A DNA stretch of 64,000 bases from Avena insularis. Lineage: Eukaryota > Streptophyta > Magnoliopsida > Poales > Poaceae. The notes beneath the pieces are model-generated. The model saw only the letters and a program-made list of their open reading frames with translations. It ran no database searches and had not been told where the DNA came from. Below, piece by piece: positions 1 to 12,404 of this stretch (the stretch's first letter is position 1; every line of letters starts with the position of its first letter). The position numbers and the translations under genes were made by a program. The DNA lies in the NCBI GenBank assembly GCA_023614405.1, contig CM042694.1, positions 480,969,392-481,033,391 of the forward strand. Reading direction: 5' to 3'.

Positions 1-786
1 TCCGGCTCCCCGAGCGACCTAGTAGTAGTAAACACGGAGTTGGTGGGGTGTGCGTGGGACTTGTTGGAATCGGAGCACATAGATGAGATAGCGAGAGCGT
101 GGGATCAGAGAGAAAGGCCGGACCTTATCAGCACCTCCATCCCATCCCTCGTCGTCGTCCCCTCCTTCACCTCGCCCCGCCTGCCTTTAATTCGCCGCTC
201 CCTCCCTCACCGCCACGTCCAGCCTCTTCTTCTCCATCCCGCGCCTTCTTCCTCTACCTTGTTCGGCGCCACGCACGCGCAGCTGGAGTACATCTTTGTC
301 GATCGATCAAGCAAAACGGCGTCCTCGCGCACCGCGGTCGGTGAAGACTAGAGACGCGCGCTTGTTCCTGCCGCAAAGCGCCGTCGTCGTCGAGGGGAAG
401 CTTGTGCTGGAGGTAAGGTATACAAGCTATAGCTGTAGGGAGCTTTACCGGATAGCGTGCATCATTGCTAGCTAGTACTGTACTTGCTAGAGTACAAGAT
501 AAGTCTTCAAGTTGACGACGCCGCCGCCAGGGTAGAAGAAAAGCTCCCGCGCGGAAGAGGAGGAGGAGGAAGATTTCTTTCCCATTTTTTGAGCTCTGCC
601 GCCGGCACTTGTTTGGCTTGCAAATTAAGACGCGACAGATCGCTGTGTGTGTCCAGGTAAATCAAGTGGCGGCCGGTGGAGTGGGGCTTGCTATAGCTCT
701 GGAGAGAAGAAGGCGAGGAGGAGGGCAACACACCGACAGAGAAGCTGGCGGCCGGAAAGTGGTGGGAGCGGCCAGATGAAGCGGCC
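1..786 (+). promoter_or_regulatory. Upstream region and probable 5' UTR of the AHL gene
   Basis: This stretch leads into the AHL start codon and holds no convincing gene of its own. It is GC- and CT-rich near 130-290 and purine-rich near 535-575. A possible 5'-UTR intron donor (GAGGTAAGG) lies near 412 and another (CCAGGTAAAT) near 656; neither can be confirmed without transcripts. An out-of-frame ATG at 776 lies 11 bases before the AHL ATG and overlaps it, in a weaker context (cagATGa) than the main start (gccATGGcc). Several overlapping long frames here and inside the gene are by-products of high GC. Confidence 0.4.
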
Positions 787-1770
787 ATGGCCGGGATGGA
801 CCCTGGCGGCGGCAGCCCCGGCGCCGGCGGCTCGCGCTACTTCCACCACCTGCTCCGCCCGCAGCAGCAGCAGCCCTCGCCGCTCTCGCCAACCTCCCAC
901 GTCAAGATGGAGCACTCCAAGATGTCGTCGCCCGGGACCGACAAGACCCCCGTCGGCGAGCCGGCAGACGCGGGCGGGAGCGCCGACCAGCCTACGTCTT
1001 CGGCCATGGTCCCCGCGGACGGCGGCAGCGGAGGAGGAGGCAGTGGCGGCTCGGGCGGGCCCACGCGTCGCCCGCGCGGGCGGCCCGCGGGGTCCAAGAA
1101 CAAGCCGAAGCCGCCCATCATCGTGACGCGTGACAGCCCCAACGCGCTGCACTCGCACGTCCTCGAGGTTTCAGCGGGCGCAGACATCGTCGACTGCGTT
1201 TCCGAGTACGCGCGCCGCCGAGGCCGAGGCGTCTGCGTGCTCAGCGGCGGCGGCGCCGTCGTCAACGTGGCGCTCCGGCAGCCGGGAGCGTCGCCCCCGG
1301 GCAGCGTCGTGGCCACGCTGCGGGGCCGGTTCGAGATCCTGTCCCTCACCGGCACAGTGCTGCCGCCGCCCGCGCCGCCCGGTGCCAGTGGCCTCACCGT
1401 GTTCCTCTCCGGCGGGCAGGGCCAGGTGATCGGCGGGAGCGTGGTGGGGTCTCTGATCGCCGCGGGGCCCGTCGTCCTGATGGCCGCTTCGTTCTCCAAC
1501 GCCGTGTACGAACGGCTCCCGCTGGAGGGTGAGGAAGAGGAGGTTGCCCCGCCCCCTTCTGGAGCAGAAGCGCAAGATCAAGTGGCACAGTCGGCTGGGC
1601 CACAAGGGCAGCAGCCAGCGGCATCGCAGTCCTCTGGCGTGACCGGAGGCGATGCCGGCGGCATGTCCCTCTACAACCTTGCCGGTGGGAATGTGGGTGG
1701 CTACCAGCTTCCCGGTGACAACTTTGGAGCCTGGGGTGGTGGCGGTGGCGGAGTCAGGCCACCTTTCTGA
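787..1770 (+). CDS. AT-hook motif nuclear-localized (AHL) protein, type-I, intronless
   Basis: A 327-aa nuclear DNA-binding protein. One AT-hook ([17 protein letters not shown], about residues 94-110) binds the minor groove of AT-rich DNA. The PPC/DUF296 domain follows at about 119-245 and contains the diagnostic GRFEIL at 180-185. In this plant family the PPC domain drives AHL oligomers and recruits partner factors, and members regulate growth, flowering and hormone genes. The N-terminus is Gly/Gln-rich (QQQQ at 26-29; a Gly/Ser run at 79-91) and the C-terminus is Glu-, Gln- and Gly-rich, ending in a glycine run and RPPF, all typical of AHLs. The ATG at 787 has a strong plant context (gccATGG). 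A single uninterrupted exon fits the intronless clade-A AHLs. The reading frame looks intact. Which paralogue it is cannot be told by eye. Confidence 0.95.
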   Translation: MAGMDPGGGSPGAGGSRYFHHLLRPQQQQPSPLSPTSHVKMEHSKMSSPGTDKTPVGEPADAGGSADQPTSSAMVPADGGSGGGGSGGSGGPTRRPRGRPAGSKNKPKPPIIVTRDSPNALHSHVLEVSAGADIVDCVSEYARRRGRGVCVLSGGGAVVNVALRQPGASPPGSVVATLRGRFEILSLTGTVLPPPAPPGASGLTVFLSGGQGQVIGGSVVGSLIAAGPVVLMAASFSNAVYERLPLEGEEEEVAPPPSGAEAQDQVAQSAGPQGQQPAASQSSGVTGGDAGGMSLYNLAGGNVGGYQLPGDNFGAWGGGGGGVRPPF

Positions 1771-3121
1771 TCCAACACTCGCAGTGGAATCCACAGTTCC
1801 ACACATCATACGATGAAGACATCACAAGAGTTCCAAATGGTGGACAAGCTCTTGCCTCTTGCCACAATGAGCTTAATTACAGCATGTATGCTGGATTGTT
1901 CATTGCATTGACCTTGTGATCAGCTTGGTATTGTTTCTATATACACGTATGCACCCTGCATGCATGCGTTGCAAAGATTGGGAGGTATACATGAGAAAGA
2001 TCTATTAGAGGGTTATACTATTTTCAAGGTGAGGAAGCTGATTATTTAAGGGGCAAGAACCAAGTTGGTGATGAATTAGTCCATGCAAGATCAAATTGGC
2101 AATGAGTAACAAGGTCAGTGAGACTGAGATCCAATGTTTTTGTTTTCTGGTAACAGCGAGTGTTTTTTTTTCTCTTTCTCTTCTTCCTTTTCATTTGTAA
2201 TGTTCTATTCTGTTCTGGCTGTATCTTTGCTGTAGAATGATGTTTCTTGAACTGTACTTTTGCTTCCGTTTTCTTCCATGGCAAACCATGCATGGCTACT
2301 TTCGAAGTTTCACATTCCTTGGTAATGCATACTATCTCAATTCCTATCTTGATGGTATTCTCAACCTGCTGGTCAAAAATTCAAGCCCCTAGCCAGGTCT
2401 AAAGCAAGCATGCATGTGTTTGGAACAGTGTGCTTTGCATTAAGAAATCAATCAGGCAGCTAGGCTGTCTGGGTCAATGAATTAGTACACCCCCCTATGA
2501 AGAGCCACATGATGGTTGTGGTACGGTACTCCTACTATACTATACTTAGCCTTGGCTGCATAGTCAGGAGGAAATTGCAGATTCCATCATCTTCTCTACA
2601 TGCTTTTGCAAGGATCATCACTTCTACAACTTTTTTGCGTATTTCACCACCTCTATGTCCAATCAGTTGCATATTTCACCGGTTATTCACTAATAAGTTA
2701 CTTAGCTCAGTTGAGATTAGAACTGATTATTAGATCCCGTATATCAGTGCTCCAGAATAATGCACAAAATTTATAAAACGATAAAATGTATAAAAATTTG
2801 TATCCAGATTTTTTTTGAGTGTGTGTACTCTAGGCTGTAATACATCAATTTTATGTGAAATATTGGTGTTTACTCATGAATGTTTATTTCTGCAAAACAA
2901 ATAATCGTGTCCAACTAAATAAATCATAGAAACATAATTGTGTGCCAAAAATTATGATTGTGTATGCTTTACAAGTTAGGTATGTGTGTAGAATTACTTC
3001 AATGATGTGCTACAGATAAGCAGATCTAACCAAATGCTTAATTCTTTCCGAATCAGTACACACGTTGAGGCAACCCTTTTTGTAAGAAGTATGATAGGTC
3101 TAGCTATATTGACATCTTAGC
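1771..3121. other. AHL 3' flank and intergenic DNA, no gene seen
   Basis: The first few hundred bases after the AHL stop are probably its 3' UTR. The rest is AT-rich with no ORF that resembles a known protein and no clear element ends. Confidence 0.5.
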
Positions 3122-3860
3122 AGCAAGATTTTATATATATAATAAATTACTGCGAAGAAATATGAGCAAGATTTTAAATATAAAATAAATTACTGCGAAT
3201 AATTATGGTGAGAGAAGTACTCGTGGCCAAGGAGTCAAAGAATAAGAAAATAAAAAACACTTTAGTAAGACCTAGCTGAAAATTACTATCAAAGTTACTT
3301 GTGGGGAGAAATATTTGCGTTAAAAAATTTCCGTGAATTACCGACGTAAGGTTGTAATATCTAGGCTGAGAAGTTATTGTCGAGAAATTTCTGTTCATGC
3401 ACTGTTGGGCAAAGACCATTGGAGAATTACCCAAAGAAAATAATACGCAGCTGAAAATTGCTGCAACGTAAATCATTTGAGAAATGCTACCGGTGAAAAA
3501 TAACAGTGGTAAAAGCGCGTAAAAACATTGTCGTGAAAGAATAACTGTTGATGAATTACAGTGATAGAGTGACGCACCGTCGAGCTGTTACGGTGGGATA
3601 ACTACCGACATGAAATTAAGAAAGGGAAATGTGTCAAGAATTATCGCCAAAGAGTATAAAAAAGTCCCGGTGATATAAATTACTGTGGGCGAATAAGTAC
3701 TCGCCGCCAAGGATTACCGTAAAGTAAATACCAACGTAAAGTAAATACCAACGAGAAGGGAAAATTGTGACAAAGAATTATCGGTTGAAGTATGGAAAAA
3801 GCACAAAAATAATTAGGTAAGACCGACGTGAAATTACCCTCGAAAAGATAATGTAGCATG
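3122..3860. repeat. Degenerate short-motif repeat region rich in aattac(c/t)g
   Basis: The motif (g)aattac(c/t)g, often followed by a cg(t)-containing tail, recurs at irregular spacing through about 740 bp, for example near 3145, 3188, 3334, 3554, 3676, 3711 and 3832. Two local tandem duplications are clear: a 43-bp unit starting at 3122 and 3165 (agcaagatttta...aaattactgcg), and a 16-17-bp unit (gtaaagtaaataccaac) near 3719-3752. No coding frame survives. It looks like an old, decayed satellite-like or subterminal repeat; its family is unknown. Confidence 0.5.
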
Positions 3861-5672
3861 TTCAAGTAGACATTGATATATACAAAGTAGATAGATTAAC
3901 TGAGCTAAGTGGTGGATTACAATAAACTGGTGGGATGTGCAACTGATTAGAAGTAGAGGTGGTGAAAACCACAAAAAAAGCTGTAGAAATAGTAATCTTT
4001 GTAAAAACATGTAGAGAAGGTGGTGGAATCTACAATTTTCTCCATAGTCAGTCTCCCTAGCTCATCAGGGAGGACAGACACTACCCAAAAGCCTTCTGTC
4101 CCTCTCTCCATTTGTTTCACTTGCAGTCTTCAATGGCTTCAGGGCGCTCACCGAAGTAGCTAGCTGACACTCACAGTGCTCAGTATCTGGCCTCGCATTG
4201 CTTTGAATTATCTGTGCATGCTGTGCGTGATTACATGTAGAGCCACAGAAGGCTATATATGGATGGGTGCTAGCACACAAACGGTAGTGGCAGTGCGTCA
4301 GTGATGCCGCTGTATCGATCATCTATCCATTTACTGAGCCTGCAGTAGAGAGGGTAAACAGCAGACCACAAGATGCCAAGCCCAAATTTCACACTACTAC
4401 TACTAGTAGGAGATTCTCACCTTCTGCTTTTTGTACTGCGCGCGTCTTGCGAATCTCCCAAGTACAATTTCTCCGCAACAGGGGCTCTGCTGTCTTCAGA
4501 CCCTTTAAATGGAGAAAAGAAAGAAAGGTAGCGGACTAGGAAGCTTTCGCTTTTGCATAATTCGTGGGAATGTAGGGAAGGCGCGTTCTTGGCTTTGGAA
4601 CTTGCTCAGAGCTTTTGCAACTTTCGTCCTTGAAGACGGAGATGCCAAGCCATCGCCTGTTCACCTTCTCTCGGGTCAAGCCAAGCATCTCTCTCTCCTA
4701 CTGGGGTCTCGATGTCTCATCCATGCCCACTTGTCCGCTACACACTGCCATGTTTCAAAACGAGGCGTTGGCTGTATTATTTTGCATGGTTTTTCTGAAT
4801 CGCATGAACTGAGGGGGTAAATCACAGATATGCGCACTGAAGTTAGGGCTATATAGAGAGTTCTGATACATAGAGAGAGAGAAATAGGAAGTGTGTGCTT
4901 GGTGATTTACCTTATTACTTTCAAACTGAAAATTTGTACTATATTAATTCCTCTTGAAACGGAATTTACCGCTTTTCTTTTCCCATAGGGGTGCTGTGTA
5001 AAAGAGATGGATGCACATGCTACCTGGAAAACATTTTTTGGCCTGGTGCTGTGTAAACTCCTGAGATTGAGTACTAGAATTGGCTTCGTATCTATGCTTT
5101 GGATCGTAGAATTTTTTTCTTAAATTTTGAAGAAATGCTATGAAACCCCTTTTGTTTATATATCTTATAGATTGGGGTTACGAAATTACAACAAAATCCA
5201 TTCTATTCTCTCCTACTTTTGAATGAGAGCTTAAGCCTAGTTTTATTTTTTCTTCGAGGTGTCCAATGCATATGTGCTCCATCTCTCTACCCTCTCTCCA
5301 ATCCTCTTAAAACATGCCTTTAGGGACTTTTGCTTCAAATGAATTTTTCGTAGGGTTCCATTGCTTAGTACTTATCCTATGCGTGGTCTGCTGAAAAAGA
5401 AATTTTAATTTCCGTCAAAAGTCCAACTCATAGAAAATATTCCCTGTTCATGAGTTCTTGTGTTTTTCTTATGGTGCAACCAAGCAAACTTATTTAGATT
5501 TTGTATTTTCAGTTTTTTCTTAGGATTCGATATGGTATGCCATCTCAACCTTTCCTATTTCTAAGTCAATAAAATCATGTAAACCAAAGAACCCTTATTT
5601 CCTATGCACACCCTAAAATACCTCTTATAAAATTCTTGTGCTCCGAAATCTTGGAATCTCTCCAGCCTCTAA
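3861..5672. other. Intergenic DNA, no supported gene
   Basis: The longest frame here (4509-4820, 103 aa) has no recognisable domain, and its codon pattern does not stand out from the background. The stretch 5090-5640 is AT-rich and resembles old non-autonomous transposon filler, but I cannot define ends. Confidence 0.4.
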
Positions 5673-5796
5673 GGGCTTGTTCGGTTACCTGGGGATTGAA
5701 CGGGATTGGTGTTGATAGGTATAAAATCCCGTGTAAGCTAAAATCCCGTTAATTCCTCTCCAATCCACTATGGAAGTGGATTAACCGAACATGCCC
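5673..5796. mobile_element. Tourist-like (PIF/Harbinger) MITE, 124 bp
   Basis: The ends are inverted repeats: GGGCTTGTTCGGTTA at 5673 and TAACCGAACATGCCC ending at 5796. The element is flanked by TAA on both sides (5670-5672 and 5797-5799), the 3-bp TSD typical of PIF/Harbinger MITEs. It is AT-rich inside and has no coding capacity, so it would depend on a transposase encoded elsewhere. The GGGCTTGTTCGGTTA end is a familiar grass MITE terminus. Confidence 0.85.
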
Positions 5797-6465
5797 TAAT
5801 GCGTCATAAATCATGTCCAGCTTGCTCCCGATGGCATCGTGTAGACGATAGTGGATCATTGGTACTCCGACGTTTTTTCTTCGTTAGATGAGGTTGGCTA
5901 GAGCGATCATAGCCACCTTGTTTGCTTCTCATTTGTGGCATGCATCCTCCATGAGCCCCGAGTCATCTCTTCTCTACCCGCAACGAGTCTATCTTTCCTT
6001 ACACTCTAACCACGCCCCTCTTCGTCTCGATGATTGCAATGACTATGTGGTCGGCCACGACATCGACTCAACAACTAGTTCTTGCAAGAAATGGCATATA
6101 TTTTGTGTTTTTCTTCTATTTCTAATGTACTTGTTTCTTTTGTTGGTTCGCGTGATAACGAAATTTCTTGCTCATTGGGGAATTATACATATGTTTGCTT
6201 CTGTATGCTAAGAAGAGAAGTAGACATGGAATATCAACGTACACAATTTTTTATTAGAAGCTCTACCAGATCAGCTTCAAGGCTTAATTAGTTTAGCTAC
6301 ATTGCTGACAGTGTTGTGCTAAACTATATGTTTTCGCTAGCGAGTTCGTCAGTTTCAGAATTTACATGCAAAAAAAATCGGCCTCCTTACTTAAAATATG
6401 CATATCATATGTGATCTTTGTTGCAAACTCCTGAAGCATATCTCACAGCAGTCTCAATACAAGGA
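5797..6465. other. Intergenic DNA between MITE and Mutator-like element
   Basis: A 107-aa frame at 5888-6211 has hydrophobic stretches but no recognisable family. I do not support it as a gene. Confidence 0.35.
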
Positions 6466-6474
6466 TTTCTTCTT
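6466..6474. repeat. 9-bp target-site duplication, left copy
   Basis: TTTCTTCTT directly abuts the left inverted repeat and is repeated exactly at 12646-12654. Nine bases is the TSD length of Mutator-like elements. Confidence 0.85.
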
Positions 6475-6736
6475 GAGTAAAATTCATGTATGGTAACTGA
6501 ACTTGTTCGAAATGAACAATTTGGTCACCGAACTCAGAAAAAAAAAAATCCGGGTAGATAAACTCGCACCGACCGCTCTCATACGGTCATTAGTACGTTT
6601 GGTAGCGTATCCGGCTGACGTGGCGCGGCCGCGCGACAGAGCCTAGTATCTAACTGTTCGAGGAACCGTTGGAGCTAAACTGTAGAGTTGGAGGGGGTTT
6701 TCAATAGAATTGCAGGGAGCGTTCTGCAAAATGAAA
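6475..6736 (+). repeat. MULE left terminal inverted repeat
   Basis: It matches the reverse complement of the right end over most of its length, including GAACTTGTTCGAAATGAAC, ACGGTCA and GGCTGACGT. About 25 bp near 6687-6710 has no counterpart on the right. Confidence 0.85.
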
Positions 6737-6775
6737 AGATCAGTACGAGGCACCAAACTGAAATGAAATTCCCCA

Positions 6776-7031
6776 ATGTCTCCACTCCAATCCCGCCGGC
6801 ATCTGGACCGACCTCCGATTCGTGGCCTATGCAGACACCCACGCCTCATCGCCTGCCGAGGACGCCTTCCGCTCGCGTGTCCTCTGGGGCGACGACGCCG
6901 ACGCGGCGAACTCCTCCCACTAACAGCATGCTTGGCTCGTCACCATGGCGCAGCGCGTGGCGTAGAGTGCGGCCACCATGGACACGTCCACCAACATCTC
7001 GCTGGCCACCACGGATGCGACCGCCGTGAGT
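6776..7031 (+). pseudogene. GC-rich captured gene fragment candidate inside the MULE
   Basis: This island is far richer in GC than the rest of the element. One frame reads IWTDLRFVAYADTHA and continues until a stop near 6922. Coding-like sequence resumes after a disruption, with another stop near 6965, and ends at GCCGTGAGTAG, which looks like an exon edge with a GTGAGT splice donor. MULEs are known to pick up host gene pieces (Pack-MULEs), so a captured exon fragment is the simplest reading. I do not recognise the parent gene. It could instead be ordinary element sequence with biased composition. Confidence 0.45.
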
Positions 7032-7520
7032 AGTACGGTGCACGTACTAGCTCAGTGCGCCAGGGACCGTACGACTGCTGAGTGCGTCAGGTGCTGCAGG
7101 CCCGTAAGGTTGCTTCTATGGAAAAGCTCTCTGGTTGGGTTCTTCAGAGTAGTCGTTCAATCTAGTTTCAGTCAAATAAGAACATGATCCAGTTTTGTGC
7201 AAGTGAGAGTGGCTACCCTGTACATATGTGCTTCTTCAAGTCCCTAGAATTTCTCGGTAATATTCTTGTTTTTTTTTTCTGTTTTTTGTGGTTTTGTTGT
7301 ATGTTTTCGTCTGCTCATATGGTCTTGCTATGTTCTTCTTGACACTGGCAGAAAGGGTGTGATTTTTGGCATGGCAGTTGAAGTATGTGGAGTACTTCGT
7401 TTGCAAAGGACATTTGAAGGACAAGGAGGCACTAGCAGCAGACGTGCAAGAAGAAGAACCCAAGGCAGAAGATAGAGATGCAGTGAAAGAGGAACTGAAG
7501 CAGTTGGTGCTACTGCTGAT

Positions 7521-7746
7521 CAGTGTATTGTTGATGTCACTCTAGAAGTAGGGAAAGAACTAGTTAGTCTAGTTAAGTTAGCTACTGTGAGAGCGATTTT
7601 GCTGATTTTGAGTGTACTAGTTAGCAGGGCAATCAGTGTATTGTTGATGTCACTCTAGAAGTAGGGAAAGAACTAGTTAGTCTAGTTAAGTTAGCTACTG
7701 TGAGAGCGATTTTGCTGATTTTGAGTGTACTAGTTAGCAGGGCAAT
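7521..7746. repeat. 113-bp tandem duplication (two copies) inside the MULE
   Basis: Two adjacent copies, 7521-7633 and 7634-7746, both beginning cagtgtattgttgatg and ending agcagggcaat. I see no difference between them by eye, so the duplication is recent relative to the element. Confidence 0.9.
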
Positions 7747-8227
7747 CTGAATTTCCTGATGTGTGGCAATGTAAGAAACCAAGTACTTGGTTTGTGTTGG
7801 TATTAATGAAGTATTTTTTATGAATATTGAAACCATTGCTAGTGTTGATAATATTGAAATAATTAAATTATGTAAATTTTGACTGAAAATATCGCATCTG
7901 CACAAAATGCAACTTGTATAAATTTGGACAGGAAATGTTAGTAAAAATGCAGCATAGATGGAGATACCAGACAAATATCAGAGAAAAACCAAAGAAAATG
8001 CAGAGAAGATGCCAACACCTACTACCATAGATAAATTCAGATAAAATGCATAGAAGTTTGCAGTACATTATTTTGTGCTAACAAAATGAATCAAGTTTCG
8101 GAATTGTCATATGGATAGTCATACCACACAGAATAATACAGGTTTGACATATAACAGTACATAATGTGAAAAAAATCAGAGTAGCAAAATATTCTGGCTC
8201 AATAGCATTATAATTCCTAGAACATAA

Positions 8228-11200
8228 TCAACCCCTCAGCTCATCAAACATTGAAACTTTCTCTAGCTGGATAGTGGAAGATTTGGCAGCCCTCTTCCGA
8301 GCAGCTTGCTGCTGCCTTGCTGCAGCCAGATTCTTCTTCTCCTCAGCTTTTTTGGCCTTGGCTGCAAGTTGAGCTTCTTTCTTCTCAGCTGCTGCTAGCT
8401 TCTTCAACTCTACAACTGCTTCTTCCTTTTGTTGTGCATGTAACCTTCTCTGTTGTGTTAGCTCAGACTTAAGTAGCTTTGCATCTGCCGTTTTCTTTAG
8501 TTTTTCAGCAAGTGCAGCTTCTTTCTTTTCTTCAAATGCTCTCAGCTTTGCCAACTTCATTGTTTCAGCCTTCAAAGCAATGTTTTGCTCGACACCAGCA
8601 ACAGGGCCACTATGAGCCTTATTTTGACTTTGCTCTTCAGTAATAAAGCTAGAATCTGGCAATGGCCTTATATGCACATTCCTTTTCTTTGGAGGTGGTA
8701 CCTGTAGAACAAATTAGTGAAAACTGTAGTTAAAATGAATAATGATATATGCAGGAAAAATGAACAATGCTATATACAGTTACCTGATGCACCATTTCCT
8801 GCAACATAGTATCTTCAACATTCTCAACAGTTGGATTTCCTTCATTGAGGTCAGAGAAAGTGAAATTTCCCCCATGTACAACGTTGTCCTGTGTATACAA
8901 CATGAATATTCAGTTAACAAAAGAAACATTAACTATTGTTTAGCAATACAATATTCAGTTAAGAGCAGTAAAATTCAGTCATATTCAATAAACTTTACTT
9001 GTGTAATCACGGGAACATCATCTTCCTATGAATCATCAGGCAATGCTCTGTGTTTCTTCCTCAATTGCTTTTTAGGTGGCATGCCAGCTTTGGCCCATTC
9101 ACACCCACCTTTGTTGTGCCCAGGATTTCCACAATGGCTGCAGTGAATTACCACACCATGTTTAGACATTATTGTACCAGTCCTTTTACTCTGTTTTTCT
9201 TCCGGTTGTTTCCTCCTATTCTTCTTAGGCCTTCCAACCTTTTTTTCATAGTGTGGAGGAGCAACCTTAGGGCAGTTAGAAACTTCGGCCCATTCCGACT
9301 TATCTCTGCAGGGCATAATGTTATAAGCATAAGCTCTTCTGAATCTTTGCACAGAATAAGCAGGGTGCACATGATCAGTTGGTGTGATCCTCTCATGTCT
9401 CATGCATGCAATGGCATGGTGACATGGGATCCCACTCATGTCACATCTCCTGCATGTGCAACTCCTATTAAGAAGCTCTACAATGTATTCCTTATATCTG
9501 AATTTCACATCAAAAACCCCTGATCCTACTGGTAGTACATAGCATTCAGCTGACAAATCAACAAACTTGGTAAGTTTGTTTGATATTTTGGGGCAGTTTG
9601 GGCCTGGAAACTTTTCTCCTTCATCTTGCTTCTTCACAACTCTTGTCATTAGTTGTTGATTGATCCTATCAATCATGGTGAGTACGGGATACTCTCGAGC
9701 TTCCAATATGTACCTAAAAATCATGAAAACATAGGATTAGTTTTTAGAAATCAAAACATAAAGGAAAATGCACAAGGACAATCAAGAAGTCAAAACATCA
9801 AGGAAAATCAAGAATAGAAAAGAAAATGCACAAGGGACCATGTCCAACTTACTTGTTGAATACTTCGCAGTTGTTGTTGAGCAATATATCACACTTGGAC
9901 CAATCACTCTGAAATGCCCTCACCCAAGTGTTGGGTGGTAGATTCTCTAGCCAATCATATGCTTCATTGTTCAATACCTTCATCTCTTCCATAGCTTCTT
10001 CCCACCTTTGAACAGTTGTGCTTCTAGCAATCTTCCACAACTGATTTTTCAGGACTTCGCCTCTAAAAAGCTGGTTGAAATTCTGCCACATATGCCTAAC
10101 ACAGAACCTATGTTCTCAATCCGGGAATGTCTCAGATACTGCCTTAATTAATCCCTGCAAAATATTTAAAGAAGATTCAATACCAAATAAGAGATAAGAT
10201 TCATGGAAGATTCAGTAACTTACTTTCTGTTTGTCAGACATTATTGTCCATGCACTTGTGTTGTGAATACCCAGATCCTTTTTGACGGTGTATAGAAACC
10301 ATCTCCAATTTTCAGTGTCCTCCACCTCAACAATGCTAAATGCAACTGGGTAGATGCAGTCATTAGGGTCCATTCCAACAGCAACTAGCAATTGTCCTGC
10401 AAACTTAGTCTTCAGATGGCACCCATCAAGACAAATAACAGGTCTGCACCCTTCCAAAAATCCCCTCTTAATTGCATCCAAGCTCCAGTAGCACTTGCTG
10501 AATCTATTCTCATTGTCTAGGTTCAAAAAAAAAGTGCTCCCTGGATTTGTTTTCCTTAGTTCAGCAGCATACTTCCGCAACAAATTATATTGCTCTATCT
10601 CATCTCCATAGATAATATTCATTGCCAATCTTCTAGCTCTGCTAAGCTTAGGCCTTGAAGGTGTCATATTCCACTCCTTTTGAACAATTCTAGCAAAGTT
10701 TTTCAAGTTCATGTTCTCATCTGCTCTAAAATTCTCGATGTATTTCTCTGCTAAGAATTTGTATGTAAATCCCCTAACTTGCCATTTCCTTTCACAAGTG
10801 TGCTCATCTACATACCTTTGGATCATGAAACACTTTGCTCTGCTATCATATGAGGCCCACAAGTACCAAGAACATTTTTCTACACATTTGGCTGCAACTC
10901 TGTTCCTATCGTTTGTTGGCATTGAAATGTCCACTCTCTCCTTGCAGCTGTATTCCTTGATAGCTTTCCTCAATAGTTCTACAGAAGCAAATACTTGTCC
11001 AACTTTAAACTTTGGGTTTGCCATGTCAACAAGTGCAAAGTTTTTGAACTTGAACTTCACTTGTTCATCGTCAGAGTCAGGCAGTTCCAATTCATCATCA
11101 GATTGTGACAGTTCAACTTCCTCCGCTACTCCCTTTCCTTTCCTATCTTCAACTTTTTCAATGCAATCATCATAAAGGTCATCATCTCCTTCATGTAAAT

Positions 11201-12288
11201 CATAGTCACTATCGACTATTTCCTCCTCAAAGTCCGACCCATCTGAATCAAATTCAAAATCAGTATCAAAGTTGAGCTGCCTCTTCTCTCTAGGTTTCCT
11301 CACAAATTCTTCAGTTGGACTGACAACACCAGCCTGCTGTTGGGATGGAAACTGAAATACATCATCTTTAATGTTCCCTCTTAAACTATTATCATGGTCT
11401 ACATAAATAGAAAACACCTTGTGCCCAACAGCAATAGCTGCTGCCATATTACTACAATCATCATCATTAGTTATATCTGCCAAACCAAAATTCTTCACAG
11501 ATTGCCCCGGCAAACACCAAAGAACTCTGGAAACCTCACTCATGATAATGCCAGTGTCTTCCAAAACCCTATCCAAAGCTCTTATATTCCACTTGTCACT
11601 CTCACAGAAATCATACCAATCAATCACTCCACCTAGGTATGACCTGTTAATCCCAGAACCAAGGAAAAATCCACCATAGTTGATCGCGATAGTGAAGTAC
11701 TGCCAATTATCATCTATACAAAGTGAAAACAATCATATATAAGAAGTATTTATTTAAGATATACTGAATCTAAACATATACAGTGACCATGACAAGAATG
11801 AATACTCATATAAACCTTTAACTGCATACACTAAATATCGACAGATAAGTCTGATGAATATTCAGGCCAATAGACAGTGGCATTACGTTGAATATAGAGT
11901 AAACTAGCATCAATAAGCTAACTACATATCGGTGTATTTCACACAAACAAGCACCTCTACAGATTCTGCTCCTTAAAACCTCAAAAAAATCTTGCTTTTT
12001 TACTTCAGATTCAGTTAACACCAAACAGAGACATGGAAAATCGAATAAAATCAAGACAGATCATGCTCACGGTGTTCATGAAGAAAGCCTAACCCTAAAT
12101 AGGCATGAAAACACATGAGTGGAGGCAGCAGTGCCGGAAAAGGAGGTGGTCATGGACTCACTGTACACGGGCGGTGGCTGCCCATCCTCGCGATGCCGAG
12201 GTGCCATAGCTCGAAAAGTTTCAGCGGTGTTTCGGCGACCTTCTCCTACACGGGGAGGCGGCGAGGAAGAAACCCTATTCGCCTCCAT
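8228..12288 (-). pseudogene. MURA-like MULE transposase gene, six exons, two in-frame stops
   Basis: Exons, in transcript order: 12288-12162, 11713-10224, 10154-9853, 9713-8999, 8888-8784 and 8701-8228. All five junctions have GT-AG sites, the frame is kept across every one, and the total is 1071 codons. An N-terminal region typical of grass MULEs is followed by an acidic stretch, the plant MuDR DNA-binding region, and the MULE catalytic domain with ICLDGCHLK and a second Asp in MSDKQK. A His-Cys-His cluster (HRFCVRH) comes next, then a SWIM zinc finger (CTCRRC..., CHH), a CCHC knuckle (CSHCGNPGHNKGGC) and a Lys/Ala-rich coiled-coil tail. TGA at 10116-10118 interrupts the catalytic domain just before HRFC. 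TAG at 9026-9028 interrupts after the knuckle, though the frame stays open beyond it. An upstream in-frame ATG at 12381 is an alternative start. Confidence 0.88.
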
Positions 12289-12404
12289 GTTCGCCTCCAC
12301 GATCGTCTCCCTTTTCCCTTTCCTTTCACAGTTCAACTGCCACGCCGCTGATGGCGCACACGACGCTAATGGCTGTTTCATATGAGAATCACCGTCCTGA
12401 ACGT

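Noticed and set aside
647..1499. Long overlapping frames on both strands across the AHL gene
   Set aside because: They are shadows of the GC-rich AHL coding sequence, with Arg/Pro/Ser-rich translations and no domain.
4509..4820. Possible 103-aa gene
   Set aside because: No recognised domain, no supporting context, and AT-rich neutral-looking flanks.
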